From the NCBI GenBank assembly GCA_036399715.1, contig DASWMO010000129.1, positions 1 through 48,126 on the forward strand: a DNA stretch of 48,126 nt, given 5' to 3'. The DNA comes from DASVSE01 sp036399715. Lineage in GTDB: Bacteria; Bacteroidota; Rhodothermia; Rhodothermales; Rubricoccaceae. Each line of letters opens with the position of its first letter. Position 1 is the first letter of the stretch. The notes below the pieces were generated by a model, which saw only the letters and a list, made by a program, of their open reading frames with translations, ran no database searches and was not told the DNA's origin. This document shows positions 8,689 through 17,406 of the stretch, in pieces. Position numbers and translations under genes: made by a program.

Positions 8689-9162
8689 TTAGCCCGCCAT
8701 CATCCGGCGCATCGCCGCGACGGCGAGGCCGTCGACGCGCTCGTTCATCGGGACGCCGGCGTGGCCTTTCACCTTCACCCACCGGACCGTGTGGCGCGCG
8801 TTCTGAGCGACGAGGCGCTCCCAGAGGTCGCGGTTGAGAACGGGGCTCTTGTCCGCCTTGGTCCACCCGCGCTTCTGCCAGCCGGCGATCCAGCGGTCGT
8901 TGAAGGCGTTGACGAGGTAGGCGCTGTCCGAGTGCAGGGCGACCGTGCAGGGTGCGTTGAGCGCTTCGAGCGCCTCGGCGGCGGCGAGCAACTCCATGCG
9001 GTTGTTGGTCGTGAGCGGCTCGGCCCCGGATATCTCCTTCTCGCGACCGTTCGCGACGAGGACGGCCGCCCAGCCGCCCGGGCCGGGGTTGCCGGAGCAC
9101 GCGCCATCGGTGTAAATGCTGACGGACGGTGGAGCGGGCGTGGAGTCGGAGGGCGAGGGCAC
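8689..9162 (-). CDS. rnhA: Ribonuclease HI
   Basis: The 157-aa protein is a standard type-I RNase H that cleaves the RNA strand of RNA-DNA hybrids. The four metal ligands are visible: D19 in YTDGACSGNPGPGGW, E57 in NNRMELLAA, D79 in LHSDSAYL and D144 in NERVDGLA. The basic handle (WQKRGWTKADKSPVLNRDLW) is present, and the catalytic-loop histidine is in KVKGHAG. The length is typical. The gene is divergent from obg. Confidence 0.97.
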   Translation of the reverse strand: MPSPSDSTPAPPSVSIYTDGACSGNPGPGGWAAVLVANGREKEISGAEPLTTNNRMELLAAAEALEALNAPCTVALHSDSAYLVNAFNDRWIAGWQKRGWTKADKSPVLNRDLWERLVAQNARHTVRWVKVKGHAGVPMNERVDGLAVAAMRRMMAG

Positions 9163-9281
9163 GAACGGGGACTGAGGGAGGGTGAAGGGGCTTCGGAGCG
9201 CGATCCGGTAACTTATGAGCGCCGGCAGACCCGGATCGCCGGCCTCTGTCCGTTCGCCATTACCACTCGCCCGTCCCCTCC

Positions 9282-10298
9282 GTGAAGTTCGTCGACTACG
9301 TCACCATCAGCGTCCGCAGTGGCAAGGGCGGGCCGGGCGCGGCGACGTTCCGCCACGAGAAGTTTGCGGCCTTCGGCGGCCCCAACGGCGGCGACGGCGG
9401 GCCGGGCGGCTCGGTCGTCCTCGAAGGCGACAAGAGCCTCTACACGCTGTTGGACCTGCGCTACAACCGTCACCACTTCGCCAAGAACGGCGGGCAGGGG
9501 ATGGGCGCGATGAAGTCCGGCAAGGCCGCCGAGGACGTCGTGCTGCGGGTCCCGCTCGGGACCGTCGCGCGCGACGGCGAGACGAACGCGCTCCTCGGCG
9601 AGATCACCGAGCACGGGCAGCGCCTCGTGCTCGCGCAGGGCGGCAAGGGCGGGCTCGGCAACGTCCACTTCAAGAGCGCCACGCGGCAGTCGCCGCAGTA
9701 CGCGCAGCCCGGCCTACCGGGCGAGGAGCGCGAGGTCACGATCGAGCTCAAGCTGCTCGCCGACGTCGGCCTCGTGGGCTTCCCGAATGCGGGCAAGTCC
9801 ACGCTCGTCGCAGCCGTCTCGGCCGCGACGCCCAAGATCGCGGACTACCCGTTTACGACGCTCGTGCCGCAGCTCGGCATCGTCCAGGTCGGCGACTATC
9901 GTTCGTTCGTCATCGCGGACATCCCGGGCCTGATCGAGGGCGCGTCGGACGGCCGCGGGCTCGGGACGCGCTTTCTGAAGCACGTCGAGCGCAACGCGGT
10001 CCTGCTGTTCTGCCTCGCCGCCGACGAGGACGACCCGGCCGCGCAGTACGACACGCTCCTCGCCGAGCTGCGCGCGTTCAGCCCGCACCTGCTCTCGAAG
10101 CCGCGCCTCGTCGCCCTGACCAAGATGGACCTCGTCGGGACAGACCTCGCGGACGAGTGGGCCGAGAACCTGCGGGCGTCGCTTTCGGAGCCGGTCCCCG
10201 TCTTCGCCATCTCGTCGGTCGCGCAGCGCGGCCTCGGGCCGCTCAAGGAGGCGCTCTGGACGCGCATCCAGGCGCAGCGTGCCGAGGACGAGCTATAG
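9282..10298 (+). CDS. obgE: Obg/CgtA ribosome-assembly GTPase
   Basis: This 338-aa essential GTPase acts in large ribosomal subunit maturation and stress control. Residues 1-158 form the glycine-rich Obg fold (GGPGAATFRHEKFAAFGGPN). The G domain follows, with G1 GFPNAGKST (166-174), the FTTL switch I, DIPG (213-216) and the specificity motif TKMD. There is no C-terminal OCT extension, as is normal for short Obg proteins. The start is a GTG giving the family-typical MKFVDYVTISVRSGKGG. Confidence 0.97.
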   Translation: MKFVDYVTISVRSGKGGPGAATFRHEKFAAFGGPNGGDGGPGGSVVLEGDKSLYTLLDLRYNRHHFAKNGGQGMGAMKSGKAAEDVVLRVPLGTVARDGETNALLGEITEHGQRLVLAQGGKGGLGNVHFKSATRQSPQYAQPGLPGEEREVTIELKLLADVGLVGFPNAGKSTLVAAVSAATPKIADYPFTTLVPQLGIVQVGDYRSFVIADIPGLIEGASDGRGLGTRFLKHVERNAVLLFCLAADEDDPAAQYDTLLAELRAFSPHLLSKPRLVALTKMDLVGTDLADEWAENLRASLSEPVPVFAISSVAQRGLGPLKEALWTRIQAQRAEDEL

Positions 10299-10325
10299 CG
10301 GAGACGAGCGCCCGGACGGCCCGTC

Positions 10326-11231
10326 CTACTGTCCGCCGATGACGCTCGGGTCGATGATCATGCCCATCCCGCCGCCGCCCGAGACGACGCGGGGCGGCTG
10401 GATGCGCCCCGTGCGGTAGCCCTCGGCGAGGCCGCGCGCGATCTCGTACTGGATGAGCTGCGGCGAGATCGACTCGGCGAGCAGGCGGTTGTTGTTGGCG
10501 TCCGTCGCCGCGCGGATCGAGTCTGCCTGGCTCGTGTAACGGACCTGTTCGAGCCGCGCCCGCGCCTCCTGCGCCTGCTGCGTCGCCTGCGCGCGGGCCT
10601 CCATCGCCGTCACGACGCTCGCCGGCGGCGTCATCCGCTGGATCGAGAGCCCGTCGATGACGAAGCACCCGCGGCGGCCGCCCTCAGCCGACGAGTCCGG
10701 CACGGACGCGAGGCGGTTGAACGACCCCTGGATGCCCGCGACGGCCTCGCGCTGGATCGCCTCGCGCCCGCTCGTGTACGCGACCGTCCCGAGCCGCCGC
10801 CCGACCGCGTTCTGGAGGTGCTCGCGCGTGAGGTCCCGCAGGACGCCCGCCGTGATGACGTCGATGGACGGCTGGTACATCACGACGGCCGACGGGCAGC
10901 CGCGCGTCGTGGAGACGTGGTAGCTCACGCCGACGTCCATGACGAACGGCAGTTGGTCCGAGGAGTTGACCCGGATGGCCTGGTCCACGGTCTCGCCCTC
11001 GGTCGGCGTCTCAGTCCACGCGACGCGCTGCGTACGGCTCGGGAGCGTGTACACGGACGCTGTCGGCCCGTACCACTCCCACGTCGGCCCGACGACCTCT
11101 TGGAGGCGGCCGGTGCGGTAGCCCGCCTTCGTCGCGACGACGCCGACGAAGCCGGGGTCGATATCGGCGACACACCCGGAGGTCAGGCTTCCGGTGATCA
11201 ACAGGACAACGACGGCGAGGGCTGATTTCAT
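10326..11231 (-). CDS. SPFH/Band 7 domain lipoprotein
   Basis: The 301-aa protein has a lipoprotein signal (lipobox TSGC, Cys 20), then an SPFH/prohibitin-type domain starting at GFVGVVATKAG and running to about residue 200 (DLTREHLQNAVGRRLG, ASVVTAMEARAQATQQA). An Ala/Gln/Arg-rich helical region and a glycine-rich C-terminus follow. SPFH proteins usually form membrane-anchored oligomeric cages. Here the anchor appears to be a lipid on a secreted protein rather than a transmembrane helix, which is unusual. Its ATG overlaps the stop of the upstream 62-aa membrane protein by one base (TGATG), so the two are translationally coupled and probably function together. Confidence 0.8.
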   Translation of the reverse strand: MKSALAVVVLLITGSLTSGCVADIDPGFVGVVATKAGYRTGRLQEVVGPTWEWYGPTASVYTLPSRTQRVAWTETPTEGETVDQAIRVNSSDQLPFVMDVGVSYHVSTTRGCPSAVVMYQPSIDVITAGVLRDLTREHLQNAVGRRLGTVAYTSGREAIQREAVAGIQGSFNRLASVPDSSAEGGRRGCFVIDGLSIQRMTPPASVVTAMEARAQATQQAQEARARLEQVRYTSQADSIRAATDANNNRLLAESISPQLIQYEIARGLAEGYRTGRIQPPRVVSGGGGMGMIIDPSVIGGQ

Positions 11232-11419
11232 CAGGAGGGGCGGTTGGAGCGAAACAGGGCGACGACGAGCGCCGCCACGACGGCTCCCCCGAGCAGGGCG
11301 AGCAGAATCGAGCCGTCGACGTTGAGGTTGGCGACGGCCGGAAACCCGAACGCGAGGTACCCGACGACGGCGATGGCCGAGAGCACAACCCGCCAGGCGA
11401 GGCGGAAGACGTCGTTCAT
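11231..11419 (-). CDS. Small two-helix membrane protein coupled to the SPFH gene
   Basis: This 62-aa protein (MNDVFRLAWRVVLSAIAVVG...) has two predicted membrane helices at about residues 11-30 and 37-56 separated by a short loop (NLNVDG) and ends in a basic tail RSNRPS. I recognise no family. Evidence that it is real comes from its size, clear hydrophobicity pattern and the TGATG stop-start overlap with the downstream SPFH gene. It may anchor or modulate that protein; this is inference from position only. Confidence 0.65.
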   Translation of the reverse strand: MNDVFRLAWRVVLSAIAVVGYLAFGFPAVANLNVDGSILLALLGGAVVAALVVALFRSNRPS

Positions 11420-11474
11420 CGGGAGGGGAGGGACGCTGGGACGGCGTCGCGTACGGAGAGCCGTCGGGACAGAT

Positions 11475-12275
11475 TCAGCGCCCCGACCCGACGCGTCCGG
11501 CGGGCGCCTGGTGGGCGTCGGCGCGGCGGGCGTCGGGAGGGTGGACGTCGGCGCGACCGCCTTCGTCGGCCCAGTGGGTCTCGGCGAAGACCGCGCGGGC
11601 GGCACCGAGCGGCTCCAGCACGGCCGGGAGGTGGACGAGAACGAGGCGCCGGGCGCCGGCTTCGGCCGCCGCCTCAGCGGCCTCGACGGCCGAGCTGTGG
11701 ACGCCCGGGAGGTGGCCCGTCGCCTCGTAGACGAACAGGTCCGCCTCGCGGCCGAGGGCGACGGCCGCCGCACACGGCGACGTGTCGCACGAGTACGCGA
11801 CGACGGCGCCGCCGGCCTCGACCCGCAGGCCGATCGTCGGGACGGGGTGGACGACCGGGCTCGCGGTCACGCGGAACGGCCCGCGCTCGAAGACGGCCGC
11901 GCACTCGGCGGCCTCGACGATGTGGTACTCGATCTCGGGCATGTCGGGCCATGCCGCCATACTGAACACAGCGAGCAGGTGCTGTGCGACGCCAAGCGTC
12001 GGCGCGAGGCCGTAGACCGGGATCGGCGCGCGGCGGCCGAGCAGCCACAGCTTCTCGACGAGGAGCGGGAAGCCCGAGAGGTGGTCCGCGTGCTCGTGCG
12101 TCAGCACGACCGCCTCGATGTCCGCCGGTGCCAGGCCCGCTGCGAGCAGGCGCTGAACGGCGTCGGCGCCGCAGTCGACGAGGAAGAACGCGCCGGCGTG
12201 TTCGACGGCCAGCATGGTCGTCGTGCGGTCGGGCGACGAGCAGGCGGAGCCGGTGCCGAGAAAATGGACGGTCAT
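11475..12275 (-). CDS. MBL-fold metallohydrolase (RNase Z-like)
   Basis: The 266-aa protein has the metallo-beta-lactamase signature HEHADH (H60-H65) after VDCGADAV, with later ligand candidates in VVHPVP, CDTSP and VLVHL. The N-terminus MTVHFLGTGSACSSPDRTTT is typical of the ribonuclease Z / phosphodiesterase-like branch of the superfamily. The exosite and the rest of a canonical tRNase Z are not obvious, so the substrate is uncertain. The last 30 residues are Asp/His/Ala-rich and look disordered. The ATG at 12275 is preferred because the family fold begins right there. Confidence 0.85.
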   Translation of the reverse strand: MTVHFLGTGSACSSPDRTTTMLAVEHAGAFFLVDCGADAVQRLLAAGLAPADIEAVVLTHEHADHLSGFPLLVEKLWLLGRRAPIPVYGLAPTLGVAQHLLAVFSMAAWPDMPEIEYHIVEAAECAAVFERGPFRVTASPVVHPVPTIGLRVEAGGAVVAYSCDTSPCAAAVALGREADLFVYEATGHLPGVHSSAVEAAEAAAEAGARRLVLVHLPAVLEPLGAARAVFAETHWADEGGRADVHPPDARRADAHQAPAGRVGSGR

Positions 12276-12354
12276 CGCAGAGTCATCGCGGGGGCGCCGC
12301 AGAATAGCGCCGCGCGGCCCGTCGCCGGGCAACCACCTGCGCAGCCGAGACGCG

Positions 12355-13368
12355 TTACCGCTTGCGCTGCACGACGTAGGCGCAGAGTGCGACGAGCGCG
12401 TCGCGGGCGTCGGATGGGGGGAAGGCGGCCAGGCCGGCGGCTGCGTCGGCCGCGAGGGCCTCCATGCGGGCTCGGGCGTAGGCCGCCCCGCCGTGCTCGG
12501 TCACGAACCGGACGACCTCGGCCGTCTCGGCGCGGCTCTTGCGCCGCTGCCGGACAATCCGCCGGATTCGGGTGCGGTCCGCTGCTGTCGCGCGGTCGAG
12601 CGCGGCGATAAGCGGCAGCGTCATCTTGCGCTCCTGCAGGTCCAGCCCGAGCGGCTTGCCCGCCGCTGCCTCGGCGTCGTAGTCGAAGAGGTCGTCGCGG
12701 ATCTGGAAGGCCAGCCCGAGCGTCTCGCCAACCGCCGTGGCGCGCTCGACGTCGGCCGCGCCCGCGCCCGCCGACATCGCGCCGATGGCCATGCAAGCCG
12801 CGAGCAGGCTCGCTGTTTTATCGGCGATGATGCGGAAGTAGGCCGCCTCGGTCGTGTCCAGCGTCCGCGCCTTCTCGATCTGGTAGAGCTCGCCCTCGGA
12901 CATCCGCCGGACGGCCGTCGAGACGGTCGTGAGCAGGTCCACGTCGCCGGCGTCGAGCGCGAGCAGCAGGCCGCGGCTGAGCAGGTAGTCGCCCAGGAGG
13001 ACGCCGACCTTGTTCCGCCAGAGTGCGTTCACGGAGGCGAGCCCGCGCCGCGTCTCGGCCTCGTCGACGACGTCGTCGTGGACGAGCGTCGCGGTGTGAA
13101 GCAGTTCCACGAGGGCCGCGCCGCGGTAGCTCTTCTCGGTCACGCCGCCGGTCATCCGGGCCGCGAGGAGGACGAGCGTCGGGCGGATCTCCTTGCCTTT
13201 CTGGCGCAGCAGGTACTGCGTGACGGCGTCGAGCAGACGGACGTCCGAGCGCATCGCCCCTCTGAAGTGCGCTCGGAAATGCGCGAGGTCGGCTTCGACG
13301 GGCGCGCGGAGGGCCGCGAGCCCGGAGGGTTTCGCGTCGGTGCGGGCGGGGGCGAGCGTCGTCGGCAT
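12355..13368 (-). CDS. All-trans polyprenyl diphosphate synthase
   Basis: This 337-aa isoprenyl synthase has the first Asp-rich motif DDVVD (98-102) and the second DDLFD (225-229), GKEIRP for substrate binding, and the usual all-helical length. It would extend FPP or GPP with isopentenyl diphosphate to make the side chain of menaquinone or ubiquinone (octaprenyl/heptaprenyl synthase class). The residues just before DDVVD (LLHTATLVH) are small or mid-sized, which fits a long-chain rather than C15 product; chain length cannot be fixed from sequence alone. Confidence 0.9.
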   Translation of the reverse strand: MPTTLAPARTDAKPSGLAALRAPVEADLAHFRAHFRGAMRSDVRLLDAVTQYLLRQKGKEIRPTLVLLAARMTGGVTEKSYRGAALVELLHTATLVHDDVVDEAETRRGLASVNALWRNKVGVLLGDYLLSRGLLLALDAGDVDLLTTVSTAVRRMSEGELYQIEKARTLDTTEAAYFRIIADKTASLLAACMAIGAMSAGAGAADVERATAVGETLGLAFQIRDDLFDYDAEAAAGKPLGLDLQERKMTLPLIAALDRATAADRTRIRRIVRQRRKSRAETAEVVRFVTEHGGAAYARARMEALAADAAAGLAAFPPSDARDALVALCAYVVQRKR

Positions 13369-13456
13369 CGGGTGGGTTTCAGTCCGGACTGAAAGATCCT
13401 ACCCGACGGGCCCCCGGAGGGTCCCCGCCCGAACCCGTTTGGCGCGCCTTTCTCGG

Positions 13457-14821
13457 TCACCCGACCAGTCCCGGCCAGAGGTGGCGGCCGACCGCGCACC
13501 GCGCGCAGCGGCCTTCGTCGCAGTAGTCGCGGGCGAGGGCGTGTGCGCCCTGCGCGTCGAGCGCACGCCGGAGCGGCGTCCCGGCGGCGCGAAAGCCGTC
13601 CGTGATGCGGTCCCGGGCGGCGGGCAGCCGGGCGACGGTTTCGACGACACGCGCGTCGAGGGCCGCGTCGCCGCGCATCTCGGCGTCGAGCAGCAGGACG
13701 GGCGCGACGGCGTTGACGAACGTGTCGCGGGCGCGGTCGGCCCCGAGGCGCGGCGTGGCGTCGGCAGGCATGGGGCGGAGCAGGTCGAGCGCTGCGTCCG
13801 GCCCGATATCGAGGGCGGCGGCGAAGCGGGCGACGGCATCGGTGCGGAGCACGCCGCCGGGGGCGACGAGGGCCGCGGCCTGCGCGAGCCGCGTCCGCGG
13901 GGCGTTGGCGGGGCGCCCGGAGCGGTGCCACGCCTCGCGCAGCATAGGGACGAGCCCGGCAGGGGCGACCGCCGCGAAGCGGTCCGCGAGGCCGTCGGGC
14001 GCGAGGGGCGTCGTGAGCCCGGCCGCTCCGACGACGAGCGCGAGGACGTCGGCCGGGTCTTCGAGGGAACGGACGACGCCGAGCGGCAGACGGGCCGCGA
14101 GCGTCTCCATTGCGTCGGCGTTGTCGGCGTAGCCGAGGGCGCGGAAGACGCGGCCGACGAGGAGCGCGCCGAGGTCGGGGCGTCGGCCGTAGGCGCGGCC
14201 GAGGACGGCCGCGCGCGACCGGAGTCGAGCTGCACCGAGCGCGCGGAGCCAGTCGGCTGCGAGCGCGGGCGGGACCTCGGGCCACCGCGTTCGGCACCGC
14301 GGCGCGTCGACGGCCGCGGCGGCCAGATCGCGGACGACGGCAGCGAGGCTCCGGTCGAGGTGCGGCAGCAGGACGAGTTCGGGGAGGGCCGAGCCGTCGG
14401 ACCGGCGCAGCGTGCCCGTCCGCGCGTCGGCCGTGAGCACGACGTGTAACACGACGCGGCTGTAGGCAGGGTCGGTGTGGTGGCCGTGGCGTTCCCAGTC
14501 CGCGCTCGTGCGGTGGATCTCGACGTCGCCGGCCCATGCGAGCCCGCCGATGTGGACGAGCGCGCCCGAGAAGTCCGGCCCCGACGCGCGGTTGAGGCGG
14601 CCCGTGCGGTCGACCCGGACGGCCTCGCCTTCGGTCGTCTGCAGCGCGTCCCGGCCGAACAGCCCGCGCCCCCACGCGTGCTGCACGACTGCCTCGGGGA
14701 CGGCGTCGAGGCCGGGCTCGGAGACGACGAGCGGCTCGACGGTCCGGACGGTCCATGCGCCGACGACGTCCGGCAGGGCGGGGGAGAGGGCGGGACACTC
14801 GGAGACGACGATATCTGGCAC
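13457..14821 (-). CDS. DUF2851 family protein
   Basis: The 454-aa product matches the DUF2851 family found widely in Bacteroidota and relatives. Recognisable landmarks are GRLNRASGPDFSGALVHIGG, GDVEIHRTSADWERHGHH, DPAYSRVVLHVV and the cysteine-containing C-terminus DYCDEGRCARCAVG. Its function is unknown; a metal or nucleic-acid role has been speculated for the family because of conserved His/Asp/Cys. No signal peptide or membrane segment is visible. It lies between the polyprenyl synthase and the pentose-phosphate genes. Confidence 0.9.
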   Translation of the reverse strand: MPDIVVSECPALSPALPDVVGAWTVRTVEPLVVSEPGLDAVPEAVVQHAWGRGLFGRDALQTTEGEAVRVDRTGRLNRASGPDFSGALVHIGGLAWAGDVEIHRTSADWERHGHHTDPAYSRVVLHVVLTADARTGTLRRSDGSALPELVLLPHLDRSLAAVVRDLAAAAVDAPRCRTRWPEVPPALAADWLRALGAARLRSRAAVLGRAYGRRPDLGALLVGRVFRALGYADNADAMETLAARLPLGVVRSLEDPADVLALVVGAAGLTTPLAPDGLADRFAAVAPAGLVPMLREAWHRSGRPANAPRTRLAQAAALVAPGGVLRTDAVARFAAALDIGPDAALDLLRPMPADATPRLGADRARDTFVNAVAPVLLLDAEMRGDAALDARVVETVARLPAARDRITDGFRAAGTPLRRALDAQGAHALARDYCDEGRCARCAVGRHLWPGLVG

Positions 14822-14889
14822 GGGAGGCGCGGCGTGTCCCGGTCGAGACTCGCCGCGCGCCCGGATCTAACCTGCCCGATCTGATCGGC

Positions 14890-15609
14890 TCAGGCCGTCG
14901 CGTCGACGATGCCATCCGCGAGGGCGGCGTCGAGGAGCCACGTCAGTTCGCCGTCCTCGGGGCGGATGCGCCCGGCGGGCGGCGGGTCGTCCGAAAAGGC
15001 GGCGGCGAGGGCGTCGCGCTTGCCCGCGCCCGTCGCGGCGAGGAGCGTGACGGCCGAGCGGCCGAGAACCGGCAGCGTCAGCGTGATCCGGTCGCGGACG
15101 GCCATGCCGTCCGGCGCCTCGGTCGCGACGACGCGCCGGTTCCGCTCGGCGAGGGCCGGGCTGCCGGGGAAGAGCGACGCGACGTGGCCGTCGGGGCCCA
15201 TGCCGAGGTGGAGCACGTCGAAGCGCGCCTTCGCGTTGCCGAAAAACTCTTCGAGGCACGCCTCGTAGCGCCGCGCCGCCTCGGCCGCGCCGCGCTCGCC
15301 CTCGATGCGGCGCACGTTGGAGAGCGGGATGCCGGCCCGCGTGATCAGCGTCCGCTGCGCCATGCCGGCGTTGCTGTCCGGGCTCTCGGGCCCGACGGCG
15401 CGCTCGTCGCCCCAGAAGAGGTGCACGCGGTCCCACTCGATGCCCTCGGCCGCTGCGAGGCGCGTGTAGGCCGGCTCGGGTGTCGAGCCGCCGGTGAGGC
15501 AGAGCGTGGCGCGGGCGCGGGAGGCGAGGACCGCCCGCAGTATGTCCGCCGTGCGGTCGGCGAGCGCGTCCGAGACGGCGGCGGCGGTGGGCAGGACGAC
15601 GACGGACAT
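14890..15609 (-). CDS. pgl: 6-phosphogluconolactonase
   Basis: This 239-aa enzyme hydrolyses 6-phosphogluconolactone, the second step of the oxidative pentose-phosphate pathway. Motifs are LTGGSTPEPAY (38-48), WGDERAVGPESPDSNAG and GMGPDGHVASLFPG, all typical of the SOL/DevB-type lactonase. The frame runs upstream to 15927 through a repeat tract, but the family start MSVVVLPTAAA is the ATG at 15609. That ATG overlaps by one base the stop of the short heptad-repeat frame described next. zwf lies directly upstream on the same strand, consistent with an operon. Confidence 0.95.
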   Translation of the reverse strand: MSVVVLPTAAAVSDALADRTADILRAVLASRARATLCLTGGSTPEPAYTRLAAAEGIEWDRVHLFWGDERAVGPESPDSNAGMAQRTLITRAGIPLSNVRRIEGERGAAEAARRYEACLEEFFGNAKARFDVLHLGMGPDGHVASLFPGSPALAERNRRVVATEAPDGMAVRDRITLTLPVLGRSAVTLLAATGAGKRDALAAAFSDDPPPAGRIRPEDGELTWLLDAALADGIVDATA

Positions 15610-15806
15610 CAGCGGGGCGGCAGGGCGCGCGAAGGTACGGATGAGGGCGGGCGGAGCCCTTCCGGCGCCCGCCAGACCACTTCCGACGGCTGCCGGAGCA
15701 CTTCCGTCATCTGCCGGAGGTGTTTTGCCACCTGCCGGAGGTGTTTTGTCGGCTGCCGGAGCAGTTTTGTCGGGTGCCGGAGGTGTTTTGCCGGGTGCCG
15801 GAGCAC
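15609..15806 (-). CDS. Doubtful 65-codon heptad-repeat reading frame coupled to pgl
   Basis: On the minus strand a 65-codon frame begins with ATG at 15806, 18 bases after the zwf stop, and ends in a TGA that overlaps the pgl ATG (TGATG). Its first 45 residues are a seven-residue repeat of the form LRHPTKH / LRQPTKL. The frame is created by the underlying 21-bp DNA repeat, whose length is a multiple of three, so openness in several frames is expected. The coupling geometry is the only argument that it is translated. It may be a leader that passes ribosomes from zwf to pgl, or simply not a gene. Confidence 0.25.
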   Translation of the reverse strand: MLRHPAKHLRHPTKLLRQPTKHLRQVAKHLRQMTEVLRQPSEVVWRAPEGLRPPSSVPSRALPPR

Positions 15807-15827
15807 GTTTGAGGTCTGGCGGGGCTA
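15660..15827. repeat. Tandem 21-bp minisatellite, about 8 units
   Basis: Eight consecutive 21-bp units fill most of the zwf-pgl gap. The units start at 15660, 15681, 15702, 15723, 15744, 15765, 15786 and 15807. The consensus is TTTTGYCRNCTGCCGGAGSWS, with the core TGCCGGAG present in units 2-7 and the outer units degenerate. The last unit overlaps the zwf stop codon at 15825. The repeat is open in several frames on both strands. Confidence 0.9.
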
Positions 15828-17243
15828 CCGCGAGAGGCGGTCCGCCTCGTCCGGGCCCCGTGTGCCCGAGGCGTACTCGTGGACGGTGAGGCCGTCGTGG
15901 TCGAGCAGGGGCTCGTAGAGGCGCCACGCCTGCTCGGCCTCGTCGGCGTGGACGAACAGCGTCGGGTCGCCCTTGGCGACGTCGCGCAGGAGCGTCTCGT
16001 AGGCGTCCGGCAGGCGCCCGAAGGCGTCCTGGTAGCAGAAGTCCAGCGTCTGCGTCGTCACGCCGAACCCGTCGCCGGGCGTCTTGACCTCGAACGAGAG
16101 GTGGAAGCCCTCGTCGGGCTGGAGGCGGATCCGCAGGACGTTCGGCGCGGGTGTCGGGTGGGCCTCGCCCTTGCGGCGGAAAAGGGCGACCGGCGGCGTC
16201 CGGAAGACGACCGCGATCTCCGTCAGGCGCTCGGGCATGCGCTTGCCCGTCCGGAGGACGAACGGGACGCCCTGCCAGCGCCAGTTGTCGACGTGCAGCC
16301 GGACGGCCGCGAAGGTCTCGGTTGTCGAGCCCTCGGCAACGCCGTCGTGGTCGCGGTAGCCCTCCTTGCCGTCGCCGGCTGTGTACTGCCCGAGCACGAC
16401 CTCGTCGGGCCGGGCCGTCCGTGTGGAGCGCAGCACCTTGATCTTCTCGGTCCGGATGCCGTCGGCGTCGAGGCGCACGGGCGGCTCCATCGCGGCGAGC
16501 GTGAAGAGCTGCGTGAGGTGGTTCTGGATCATGTCCCGCAGCGTCCCGACGCCGTCGAAGTAGCCCGCGCGGCCCTCGGCGTCGTTCGTCTCGGCGACCG
16601 TGATCTCGACGCGCTCGACCTGCGCGCGATTCCAGGCCGACTCGAAGAGGGCGTTGGCGAAGCGGAAGACGAGCAGGTTCTGGACGGTCTCCTTGCCGAG
16701 GTAGTGGTCGATCCGGTAGACGGCGTCCTCGTCGAAGTGCGCGTGGACGACCGCGTTGAGGTCGCGCGCGCTCGCGGCGTCGTGCCCGAACGGCTTCTCG
16801 ATGACGAGGCGGCCCCAGCCCGAGCCGCCGCCGTCGCGGCGCTCGGCCTCGTGCTCGCCGAGCGCCCGGATCGCGTCGGGGAAGGCCGACGGCGGCAGGG
16901 CGAGGTAGTAGACCCGGTTGCCCTCCGTCGCGGCCTCGGCCTCGATCTCAGCCGCCCGGTCCATCACCGGCGCGAGGTCGGCGTAGGACTGCGTGCGGGC
17001 GTAGCGGAGCGTCCGCTCGGCCCACGTCCGAGCCTCGGCCTCGTCGGTGCCGGCCTCGACGAGTGCCTCGGTCGCGACCGTTTGCAGGCGCGCATCGTCC
17101 CAGTCCGACCGGCCGACACCGAGGACGACGAACGGCGCGTCGCCGGCATCATCGCCCGTCGAGATGTGGTACAGGGCGGGGAAGAGCTTGACGGCGGCGA
17201 GGTCGCCCGTGGCTCCAAAGAGGACGAACAGGTGCGGAGGCAT
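15825..17243 (-). CDS. zwf: Glucose-6-phosphate 1-dehydrogenase
   Basis: This 472-aa enzyme oxidises glucose-6-phosphate to 6-phosphogluconolactone with reduction of NADP. The coenzyme motif GATGDLA (10-16) and the substrate/active-site peptide RIDHYLGKE (177-185, catalytic His in the usual place) are intact, as is EKPFGHD (149-155). The length is normal. With pgl downstream it forms the start of the oxidative pentose-phosphate branch; a 6-phosphogluconate dehydrogenase gene is not in the window. It is transcribed divergently from the two permease genes. Confidence 0.96.
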   Translation of the reverse strand: MPPHLFVLFGATGDLAAVKLFPALYHISTGDDAGDAPFVVLGVGRSDWDDARLQTVATEALVEAGTDEAEARTWAERTLRYARTQSYADLAPVMDRAAEIEAEAATEGNRVYYLALPPSAFPDAIRALGEHEAERRDGGGSGWGRLVIEKPFGHDAASARDLNAVVHAHFDEDAVYRIDHYLGKETVQNLLVFRFANALFESAWNRAQVERVEITVAETNDAEGRAGYFDGVGTLRDMIQNHLTQLFTLAAMEPPVRLDADGIRTEKIKVLRSTRTARPDEVVLGQYTAGDGKEGYRDHDGVAEGSTTETFAAVRLHVDNWRWQGVPFVLRTGKRMPERLTEIAVVFRTPPVALFRRKGEAHPTPAPNVLRIRLQPDEGFHLSFEVKTPGDGFGVTTQTLDFCYQDAFGRLPDAYETLLRDVAKGDPTLFVHADEAEQAWRLYEPLLDHDGLTVHEYASGTRGPDEADRLSR

Positions 17244-17406
17244 GGCGCGGCGGGAGGCGAAACGCGGGGACGGTGAGCGCGGACGTTGATCCGGCGGGTG
17301 CGATCATGGAAAATCGTCGTCCGGCTGTCACGGAACCGAGGAATCGGCCGCGCTCCCCCGTAGGGCCCGCGACGAGCTTCCGATTCCAGCCGCTCTCTAC
17401 TCCCGC

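Noticed and set aside
15610..15927. Extension of pgl to a 345-residue protein including an Ala-Pro-Lys repeat domain.
   Set aside because: The extension is the 21-bp minisatellite plus the end of zwf read in another frame. The family start is at 15609.
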